The position numbers and the translations under genes were made by a program. A stretch of DNA of 29,850 nt from contig CAXKVV010001231.1 of NCBI GenBank assembly GCA_964058805.1, forward strand, positions 1 through 29,850, in the 5' to 3' direction. The first letter of the stretch is position 1. Each line of letters begins with the position of its first letter. Positions 1 through 8,682 of this stretch are shown piece by piece. Below the pieces are notes generated by a model, which ran no database searches, had not been told where the DNA came from, and was given only the letters and a program-made list of their open reading frames with translations. Source of the DNA: Schoenoplectus triqueter (taxonomy: Eukaryota > Streptophyta > Magnoliopsida > Poales > Cyperaceae).

Positions 1-572
1 AAAGAAAAAAAAATTGAGACATACACAAATTCTCTTGCAGTTGACAACCACATCCATGCCTGCCACTAAAAAAGTGACTGTGTTTACTAGTTTATTGCTC
101 TATCTCCAATTCTAGCTAGATTATTTAAAAGATCTTTGGTGTGATAGATTGCCAAATGTTGCAGTGTCAAAGGCTGGGAAATGAATTATCCTGCATTTAA
201 TTATTACATCTATATACATTGTATTGGGTTTTTATGATATTGACATAGTGACTGATGACTCGCCACGATAGCCAGAATAGATATGTCAAATTGAATTATG
301 TATGTGGTTAATCCAATAACTAATCGTTTTTTAATTATGGGTTCTGGAAGCATGGGACTTTGTCTAATTATGCAACAACCACGACAAGGGAAATCGGGAT
401 TTTTTAATATATATATACATATATTTTTGCAGTTTAATATTTTGCGTTGCTAAATGTTCATATTTTCGTATATAGTTGATAAAATATAAAATAAATATAA
501 TGGCAATTAAGTTTTAAAAGCATATAACTCTCACAGTTTTTTTTAGTATTCGATTGTATAAAGAATTCTATC

Positions 573-603
<31 letters not shown>

Positions 604-970
604 CTTTGGAAAAAAAATATAAATTCATTGAACTGCAACACAACGAGTGAAAAAAAAATACGAGGACAACATATGTGTCAAGAAACGATATGTTGAAATT
701 AATCGATATAATTGCTGATTAGATTCTTTCATCTGTTGATACTTTCATAATATTAATAATTTCATTTTACGTTTTAATTTTCTGATGGAAACAGATGGGT
801 TCAAATTCAATTTGACACCTCACGTATACTCATGTTAAAATAGGCATTTTTATACGGATTATTCTTCGATTTATTCCCCGAAAAAATGAATTCCAAGTAT
901 TAGTATTAAAAAAATATATTACTGCAATTTTAATCAGTGCTTTGATTATGATTCAAACGATGAATTCCCA
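1..970. other. AT-rich intergenic DNA
   Basis: No coding region or recognisable repeat family was seen here. The stretch is AT-rich with many homopolymer runs. It contains an (AT)n microsatellite at about 572-599. The short minus-strand reading frame crossing that microsatellite is low complexity and is not a gene. Confidence 0.6.
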
Positions 971-984
971 ACATTATTTTTCGG

Positions 985-1440
985 TAGGGCTGGAAAAAAA
1001 TTTGTGGCTCGCTCGTGACTCGTTCGGGATCGACTCGCTATTAGCTAGCTCGTTAGTGAACTGAATCGTTAACGAGCCGGCTTGTTAAACTCGTTAAGTT
1101 AATGAGCTGAGTTTGAGCTTTAGTTAGCTCGGCTCGTTACGCTCGTTTGGCTCAGTAAATTATTAATATTTATTATTTATATTATTTGTATTATGAATTT
1201 TTAGTATAGAAAGTAATTTATAGTAAACTAGTATATCAAATTTATATGAAATATATTATTAGTTATTTTATTAATTTTTATATAAATTTTGATATAAAAT
1301 ATTATAAAAATATATTATTAATTGCTAAATAAGTTTTAACGAGCCAGCTCGGTTAGCTCATTAACTTAACGAGTCAATCTCAATTCAAAATTTTAGTTCG
1401 GAAGTAATTAACGAACCAACTCGACTCGGCTCATTTTGTT
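985..1440. repeat. GAGCTCG-rich dispersed repeat, copy 1
   Basis: The two ends are rich in GCTCG, GAGCC and AACGAG words in both orientations (about 1005-1155 and 1340-1435). They flank an AT-only core at 1155-1335. A diverged copy with a similar A-run followed by TTGTGGCTC at its left end lies at 20862-21462. The inverted GCTCG/CGAGC words allow a foldback. It is probably a non-autonomous transposable element. The superfamily cannot be decided because no clear target duplication was found. Confidence 0.55.
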
Positions 1441-1922
1441 TTAGTTTTTCTCAATTATTTCTCTTCTAAATAACTTTGAAGTTGGAGCCATCGATACTTT
1501 TTTGTTATTCCTCAATTCATATGAATTCGATTTAGCCAAATAAATTGACTAAAATTTTGGTTTATTTAATATTTTTTATTTCATTGATATAATTATAACT
1601 TTAATTCAATAAATCGAATAAAATTTTGATTATATATATTTAGTTTATTTGGACCGAGCTGTTTGAAGTTTAGACACATCTATTAACCTCAGGAAGCATA
1701 TCCGCAGTCCCCACATTCAAAAATGACATTTGTGCATTTATTTAGTACAAAGTCGAAAATGTACTGCCATATGACAATTAATGAGGGATGCAGCTTCTCT
1801 AGAGTATTTATCTGTAAAATAACTATATAAAAAAAAATTGGGCGACGAATTTGGATCACTGAAAAGCAATCACGATGGTGAAAGGTTTAATTCATGAAAT
1901 GAGCAGATATTTTACAACAGTA
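1441..1922. other. AT-rich intergenic DNA
   Basis: No gene or clear repeat was found. The stretch between the GAGCTCG repeat and the next inverted-repeat element is plain AT-rich sequence. Confidence 0.5.
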
Positions 1923-2208
1923 AAGTATTATAGAGGATGTGAATTTATTAATGAATGGATAGAAAGCATATTTGATTGTAATTAGAAGTAAAAGATCATC
2001 ACTAGAAAACATCAACCAAACTTACCTTAAACTATGAATATATAAATTATGAATTTATATATATAGTATTATGACACATCTAAGTACCGATACAATGCCC
2101 CACGATTGTCCGCTCATTTCTGAATCTCTTGTGACTATAATTATTTTTTTTATAAAAAAAATAAGGTCCATAGTCATAAATAAAAATTCGCATCATCTAT
2201 AATACTTT
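1923..2208. mobile_element. TA-flanked MITE candidate
   Basis: The tip AAGTATTATAG at 1923-1933 is repeated inverted at 2198-2208. The inverted similarity continues inward for about 27 bases with a few mismatches (gatgTgaattt against gatgCgaattt). A TA dinucleotide flanks both ends (1921-1922, 2209-2210), as expected for a Tc1/Mariner-type target. A third, direct-orientation copy of the tip occurs at 2279-2299, so a truncated relative may lie alongside. There is no coding capacity. A TA flank is weak evidence in DNA this AT-rich. Confidence 0.45.
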
Positions 2209-2309
2209 ATATTATAAAGTATGTCTATCTCGTGAATTTAAATAAGTTTCATTGTCTTTTTGGCCGACCGTATCTAGTGTATTATAGAGGATATAGAATC
2301 CAAACGGAT

Positions 2310-3099
2310 GTGTTTAGATGGAGAGGAATAGAGTTGTTCTCAATTATTTTTGGGTTAGCAATTATTTAAATATAAAAATAAAATAAAAAATAGCAGCAGA
2401 GTGTTAATCCGCTAATATATATGAAACGTTAGGTTAATGGACTAGCACTCTATGAGGGTGATAAAAATAATAATTTTTTTCTTTTATATTAGTATAAAAT
2501 AATACTAAATAAATATTATTATTAAATAAAATAATAAAAATGATTGATTATTTTAAATATTCCCTCCACTATAAGTTGCCATTCAAATATTATTTTATTG
2601 AGTTAGGCTATGATGTTACCCGTAGTTAATGATTAAATTTTCTACAGACTCAAAATTATAATTAAATTATTTACAAATTTTAATTTATGGGTCTCAATAT
2701 ATCAAAATATGATGGGATATAAAGTTTTTTTTTAATTTTCTAAATATTTATTTTAAATTTTTAAAAATGACCTAAAATATGTATTTTTTTATTATTAAAT
2801 CATCTTCAAAAATCAAAAACTAATACTTAGAAAATTAGAAAAATAGATTTCTTTATATCCCATCATATTTGATATAAAAAATTTATTGAGACCTATAAAT
2901 CAAGATTTAGAGATGATTTATCTATATTTTTTAGTCCGTAGCAAATTTGATTCATTAATTGCGCGTAGTACCATAACCTAACTCTATTTTATTAATATAG
3001 AATAGTAAAAATTAGCACTCTTCTCATATTTTTTGAAATATCACTAATTTCATACTATTCTCAACTACTAAACACTAATCCTTTCACCATCCAAACACA
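2310..3099. mobile_element. Outer inverted-repeat element hosting a nested MITE
   Basis: GTGTTTAGATGG at 2310-2321 is matched by the inverted CCATCCAAACAC at 3088-3099. The inverted similarity continues inward less well. TGTTTGGATG-type tips are common on plant non-autonomous DNA elements. A Mutator-like MITE (2600-2984) interrupts it, so this element is the older one. An internal hairpin pairs agagtgttaatcc with ggactagcactct at about 2399-2451. No convincing target duplication was found. Confidence 0.4.
2600..2984. mobile_element. Mutator-like MITE with perfect 9-bp target duplication
   Basis: The 385-bp element starts GAGTTAGGCTATG and ends with the inverted form CATAACCTAACTC. The inverted repeats extend roughly 140 bp into both sides and include the shared word tatgatgggatataaag. 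The flanks carry an identical 9-bp direct repeat, TATTTTATT, at 2591-2599 and 2985-2993. Long terminal inverted repeats with a 9-bp target duplication are the hallmark of Mutator/MULE-type elements. There is no ORF, so it is non-autonomous. It lies inside an older inverted-repeat element. Confidence 0.75.
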
Positions 3100-3413
3100 A
3101 ACTTAACTCTTAATAATTTCTTTTGCAAGGAAACTTGCTCTCGAAAGGAGTTCTTTTTCTCTCGTCTATCTCATTACTAACCCAATTTTAAAAGGAAGGA
3201 AAGAAGGAAAAATGGATATGAACTACAGTATTTGTCATGTTGTCACTTTCCTCGTTTGTTATTCTCCATATTTTTGGGGGCAACTTTCCAGTTAATTTAT
3301 GCATTTTACACCACGTAAGGTACAAAAGAGCAAGCATATTCTCATGTGATTATATCATAGTTTGTTAGCTTAGCATTCATGTTTGTTGTGGGGAGTTAAC
3401 ATGTTGGGGTGTT
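3100..3413. other. Intergenic DNA, nothing recognised
   Basis: No coding signal or repeat was identified between two transposon relics. Confidence 0.5.
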
Positions 3414-3830
3414 CAGGGGTGGATCCATAGTGTTACGGGGTAAGTGTCTCCTCTCAATTAAAAAAGAAATATTTTTCAGTAATGCTTTTGGTGATTTGAA
3501 TTTTTTTCTCTCCTGAATTGTCTAATTAATTTTATTAAGAAAAAATATTTAACATCATTTATAATGAAATAATTATGTAAAAATATTAAAAATATAAAGT
3601 TCCGCAGACGAAAACTTTCTTCATCAACTTAATTATCTATTACTTCAAGCTTTATTTTGTTGTTGTTTTTAATATATAAAATGTTATTATTTTAATAAAT
3701 TTTTATTAGATAAGAATGTATATTAAATTATTATTTTTTAGTTAGTATCTGATTAATTAATGAGTTTAAACTCGATAAAATATTACAATCTGATAATTAT
3801 GTCTTTGATCAAAATCCTGCATCTGCCCTG
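3414..3830. mobile_element. hAT-like non-autonomous element, degenerate
   Basis: The left end reads CAGGGGTGGATCCAT and the right end, inverted, reads CAGGGCAGATGCAGG. This fits the CAGGGGCGGA-type tip seen on three other elements in the window. The flanking 8-mers GGGGTGTT (3406-3413) and AAGGTATT (3831-3838) match at 5 of 8 positions, with only G/A differences, which fits a decayed 8-bp duplication. The interior is AT-rich and non-coding. The right boundary is the less certain one. Confidence 0.45.
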
Positions 3831-5258
3831 AAGGTATTTGCTAAATGGAGCAGTGACTATCTAAATTTGCACATTTTCTAGAGAGTGCAACTGTCTTGTA
3901 AGATTACTTGCACAGAATCAGGTTTGTTTTTGGAGAAGCTTCTGGCATCTACCCATGCGAGATTACTTCCAAATTCCGGCCAGCAAGGTGGTTGTTGGTA
4001 GATTGGGTACAAATTTGACCTTTATTATTTTACAACAACTACATACCAATTTGTCTGTTGAAATATTTAATTAATTAATTTGTGGACGTGATGCTTTCTT
4101 TATATTTAATTTGGAAAAGTCAATAACTGCCCTAGCTTCCCAACTCCGGAAATTGAGAAATGGCAATATACAATTAAGCAAAGATTCTATGGAAAATATA
4201 TGTGAATCTTATTTCAAATATGAGTTTCATGCTTGAATGGCTTCAGCATTGCACACAACAAGCAACAGATGAAAAAAAAGCAACACTTTCATATTGCGCT
4301 TCGATACATTCTTTGTGTGTGAATTTAAACAATATAATAATTGTAATAACACCCAAATTATAAGGAATAACACAATCTAAATTTCTAATAAAAATCAGTT
4401 GAGGAAGAGACTCCTTAAATAAAAGGTTCGGACCCGCAAATTACAATATTACCTTGAATAACTGCGAAAAAAACATAATAATAATTTTCAGATTAAAGTT
4501 TTTTTTACGCTTAATAAAATCTGTATATTTTTTTACTTTCAATCAAGTTAATCCCCCAAATCTAAGTTGTTGTTTTTTAAATAATATTAATTCTGGGGAT
4601 CTAAAATCTGGTCAACCGTTTAATCATTCCAGCCCTCGTTATGTTGGAATTCTGACTCAGTCTCCAACTCGCCATCCCTACCCTATGTCTGGCTTTTGAA
4701 GATAAGCACTAAGCAAGAAGATGCAATGAAATTATGTAAAACTTGCAATTGAGAAGGATGTAACGGTAATAAATGCAAAAAAAAATAATAATCAAGGGTA
4801 ACATAACATGTTACATGGGGAAGTCCAGAGAGAAGGATATGGGGAATTCTGGGGGCAAAATAGAAACCAAGCATCTTCTTATCAAATTGTCTTATTACTT
4901 TTATATTGGGTTATCATTTATTCATTTTCGGAGAAAAAAAATCACAAGTTGATTCCCTACTCACAAATCACAAGTGCAGCCCTCTTATCTTCTTATCTTT
5001 CTGAAAGTGATGTTATGAAGTTATATGTGAAGCGAGTTTGTCATTACTTATTTATTAGTTCATCAATTCTCTGGTAACATTTCTTGTTATCTTTTTTCTC
5101 ACACAAAAAATACTAAGAAAAAACAAATTTTTTTAATGAAATTATAGAATCTTGAGGAATACAATGTAATCCTAGTTATTAGGAAGTAAGAAATATAATT
5201 ATATAATGGCCATCATAGGCTATGCTCTATAATAAATATGTGTCTCATAGCACAACGA
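3831..5258. other. Intergenic DNA, no supported gene
   Basis: Several reading frames of 60-90 codons occur here, but they lack family resemblance, compositional contrast and splice context. The patch at 3940-4010 is slightly GC-richer and unexplained. No repeat family was recognised. Confidence 0.5.
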
Positions 5259-5684
5259 TTTTTTATTATAATTATTTAAATAATCCTAATTTTAATAATA
5301 AGAGTGATAAAATCAAAATTTTAAGAATATGAATGACAGTGCGTTACTGTCAGTGGTGCTTTGCAAAGACGCCACTGTCAATGGCGTCTTTCCTTTATTT
5401 TTACTTTTCTGTTACCTTTTTCTTAAAATATATTAAAAGACACCAGTGGGAGTGGTGTTTTTCCCACTGACGTCCTATCCACACTAACATTTCTATCCAT
5501 TCAAAATTAAAAAAAAAAACTAAAAGACGCCGCTCTCAGTGGCGCCAGTGCACAAACGCGCTAGTGAGAGTGACGCGTTTACACAGCGGTACTTGCAGTG
5601 GCACGACCATTCATATTCTTAAAATTTTAATTTTATCACTCTTATTCTTAAAATTAGAATTATTTGAATAATTATTATAAAAAA
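5259..5684. mobile_element. Foldback element with 77-bp arms and serial GC-rich hairpins
   Basis: The outer arms at 5259-5337 and 5608-5684 are near-perfect inverted repeats of about 77 bp. They start with six T residues and end at gaatatgaatg/cattcatattc, and share AAGAGTGATAAAAT. The AT-rich arms enclose about 270 bp of GC-richer DNA made of separate short palindromes, for example gacgccactgtc/aatggcgtc near 5370-5392, acaccagtgg/gagtggtgt near 5440-5459, and aaacgcg/cgcgttt near 5554-5581. There is no coding potential. It is a non-autonomous foldback or MITE-type transposon; its target duplication is unclear. Confidence 0.75.
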
Positions 5685-7170
5685 TGCTGATTGTAAGCTT
5701 TTCTGTTTAGCATCGTACTTTCAATTGGATATCTCCACAAAGTATGCTTGTTTAAGCCTAAAATTATATCTGTTTTTTTGTTGTTGGATTTATTCGACTT
5801 GTTATCCTTGTTCTTTTTAATCCTAAAATTAAAATCCTCAGCAGTCTGCACCTCATCACTTTTTGTACAAGGCATGCAAAGGAATTAGAAAAAAGAAATA
5901 TTTCTCCTACTCGTTGTTTGATTGACGAGTGGATCTTAGTTTTTAACCAACTTGTAATAGCTTTCATTAATTTATAAAAAAAATACAATGAAAATTTTAA
6001 ATCTGATTTAGCTATTTTTTTGTAGTTGTTTTGTCATCCATGAGTTAATTATATGTTGAATTTCAGCTTTTCAAAATTTATGAAACTCGAATATCAAAAT
6101 TTTCTCCCTTAAGTTTCACCTACTTGTACACTTTGCAACATGTTTGTTGCATAATATATAGGGAATAATCAACCCGTTCTCTCATAATACAGTGAAAATA
6201 TTTTTATTTTTGCTCCCTATTAAATTACTAAAAATTATTAACTATATACTATTTTACTCTGTTGTCACCTAAGTTGGCCGTACCACTTCCAACAAACAAA
6301 TTATCTTATACAGAATTTATTAGTGAAGCATGATTAATTAAGTTTACCTAAGTACATCAACTAGCCACATGCCTCTTCTACAGAATTAATGCAAAGAAAT
6401 TAGAGATTCTACCTTTTCGTGCTACGACTTACATTCGCAGGTGGCCTGAGCGAGGATCCACATTTCAGTGACTCGTAACAATATTAATTAGTAGCTCTGG
6501 GAAATTCGTAATAAAGAATTTTGGATTCCTCTACCTATAATGTACTAAAGATGCTCTATATTATATTTATTTATTTTTGAAGTAAGTACATTTGTTTACG
6601 CGTTTCAGAAAGACCATTTAAAACTGTTTTGTTCGTAAAGAAAAATAAAATAATCAGATACTGTTGTCACCCAAAGTTGAGCACGTCGGGATGCGATGCT
6701 TTTTCAATAAATAAAATTATCTGGCAGAGTGTTTTGCTCGTAAGGATGTGATAAGGATTATTATTATTATATTTATTTTTTTCGATGATTGCGATAGAGC
6801 TATTGAAGGAACAACAGCGAGCTTGTAAAAAATAATATTCTGTTTAGTATTTCAAAATTGACGAAAGATATTTTTATGTAGGTGAAGTTCAGTCTTTAGA
6901 CAAAAGTTTCTAGCAAAAGATTTGGTCCTTTTGATTTTTGAAGTAGGAAAGTATTCCATTTTAGCGGATAATCCAATGAATTAGATTGCCACTAAGTTCA
7001 CGATTATTTAAATGTGATGGCGTGTCTATTGCATATATACTCCCAGGTCCCAAGTTAGTAAATTGCTTGATGCATGGAGACATGGAGTCTAGCAAACATG
7101 ATTTGAACCATTTGTTACGTGTACATCTAATTTTGCAGAGGATGTAAAAGTCCGTATCTCTTGGTGTTAG
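5685..7170. other. Intergenic DNA with a degenerate direct repeat
   Basis: A diverged direct repeat begins ctgttgtcacc at about 6260 and about 6663. Both copies continue into a stretch containing aaattatct and an agaattta/agagtgttt block. No gene was recognised; the minus-strand frames near 5675-5988 look like chance. Confidence 0.4.
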
Positions 7171-7423
7171 AGGTATGAATGGATTGTTATTATTTTTTTA
7201 TCCGATCATTTCATATAATAATTAAATATTTTTATATATTTTTAAATCATAAAATAAAATTTTAAAAATTTAATTAAATGACTATGATTAGATCAACCTG
7301 TAACTCGCCCGATTCGACACGGACCAAATTTTTTTTGATCTATACCCCATTTGTTATTTTTTGATCATTTGGATTCGGATTGGATTAACCCCATTAAATC
7401 GGATCAAAATTTGACATCCTACT
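7171..7423. repeat. Degenerate GGATCGGAT-type repeat
   Basis: The left end, aggtatgaatgg, and the right end, tgacatcctac, are weakly inverted. The right half is built from variants of ggattcggattgg and aatcggatcaaa. Similar words occur at 16060-16190, 17185-17245 and 22090-22180. This suggests members of one plant repeat family. The class was not determined. Confidence 0.3.
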
Positions 7424-8100
7424 TGGTGTGAATATGTCTTACACAAAATTAATCATTAAAAATTTCTAATTTTCTTGATAAATTACATATACTGTCCTTA
7501 CAAGTATTATTTTTTTATTTTTTTATTCTTCAAGTCTCTAAAATATCATATTAGTACTTGATGTTTTTTTACATTTGCTACAAATTAGTTAATCATTGGT
7601 CAAGAAAATAGATGAAAATCGAAGATACCATCTATGTCGTAATTATAACATGATAAGGCGTATATTTATATTATTTTCAACCACTTTATGTCACTGTATA
7701 CATTGATGTTGATACCGATTTAAATGATACTTGATACTATGAATAATTATATTATTTTTCAAATTATTGTATTATTTATGTGATTATATTTATTACAGCG
7801 TATACATTGATGTTTTAATGCTAAAGCAATTACGTTATGGTTGAAAATATCGTTTTTTAAGTTGATTTATGTTAAATATATATAGAACCAATTTGGTACA
7901 AACTAAAATTTGCATGAATTAAAATGACTTTTGAAATTTTAAGGGTGTAAGTACTAAATGAGTAAGTTTAAGTGGCATTGTTCGATTTGCATTTTGTTTA
8001 TAACAGGAATCATTCACGACAAGTTTAAATATTACTTCGAAAATATTATATTTAACACGCCAAGGCAAGGGCCCAAGGCTGCATGTGAATAACACTTACG
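7424..8100. other. Intergenic DNA upstream of the HD-Zip gene
   Basis: No coding sequence was seen. The phrase gtatacattgatgtt occurs twice (about 7696 and 7800), and tattttcaacca/tggttgaaaata form an imperfect inverted pair (about 7670 and 7840). A decayed MITE is possible but the arms are too weak to call. Confidence 0.4.
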
Positions 8101-8104
8101 AATT

Positions 8105-8200
8105 TCTGATGACGTAAAATAGAAATCTCACTGAGGGCAATTTCGGTATTATGTCAGATACTCTCAAGTTATAAAATCCCCCCTTCCCCATTTCGCCCAA
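8105..8200 (+). promoter_or_regulatory. Core promoter of the HD-Zip gene
   Basis: A TATA box reads TATAAAAT at about 8170-8177. It is followed by a C-rich stretch (tcccccccttcccc) and a pyrimidine-rich leader typical of plant transcription starts, placing the start near 8200. TGACGTAA at 8110-8117 is a bZIP-type (TGACG) site 60 bp upstream of the TATA box. The start site itself is inferred from spacing, not observed. Confidence 0.6.
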
Positions 8201-8483
8201 CTTTGGCCGCGAATCACCCACGACAAATTAAATTAATTGAAACAAATTCCCGCAAAATACAAAAAAATTGCATAAAACCCCTCCGAGGGGTAAGAACTAA
8301 GAACGGGGAGGGAGAAGGGCTCACCACCACCACAACCACTGAGGTAACCTCACGTCCTCACCTGCTTCACTCTCTCCAGCTCTCCTTTAGGTCTTTCTCT
8401 GGCCTTAAAACGGTAACCTTACCATCGCCGGCTGCTGAGCGACCGCCGGCTTACCTCCTTCACCGGAGGTTTCCATTTCTTGT

Positions 8484-8594
8484 ATGATGGAAAGAATCTC
8501 CCTTTCGCCGATGAAAATCTCGACTCGCCTCCTGTGGAGTACCAGCTTCTTTCGCCACAAGAGCTGCGTCCCCATCGCCTACTTCTTCTTGTAA
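8484..8594 (+). CDS. Upstream ORF in the HD-Zip leader (CPuORF33-like candidate)
   Basis: This 36-codon ORF lies in the predicted 5' leader. Its ATG is the first in the roughly 480-nt leader. A second ATG is the next codon and a third lies at codon 10, all in the same frame, and no other upstream ATG occurs before the main start at 8683. It stops with TAA 88 nt before the main start, which allows reinitiation. The peptide starts MMERISLSPMK, has a basic/aromatic middle (FFRHK around residues 22-26) and ends hydrophobically in PIAYFFL. Arabidopsis ATHB1 mRNA is known to carry a conserved-peptide uORF (CPuORF33) that represses its translation through the nascent peptide. This gene is an ATHB1-type gene, so homology is likely, but it was not aligned here. 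It is too short for a normal gene call. Confidence 0.6.
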   Translation: MMERISLSPMKISTRLLWSTSFFRHKSCVPIAYFFL

Positions 8595-8682
8595 TTCTCT
8601 CCTCTCCATCCTTTCAATCCGCACAACTCTGAGTCTTTCTCGAAGTGTACATAGTACAAGGTTCGAGCTTTCATAATTAGCC

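Noticed and set aside
4454..4699. 81-codon + strand frame
   Set aside because: It starts at a non-ATG codon in AT-rich DNA and has no recognisable motif.
7640..7860. Possible decayed MITE around the tattttcaacca inverted pair
   Set aside because: The arms are too short and imperfect in AT-rich DNA.
8203..8487. 94-codon open frame in the HD-Zip leader
   Set aside because: It has no ATG (it opens at TTG), is rich in Thr and Ser from C-rich leader sequence, and stops as it overlaps the uORF start.
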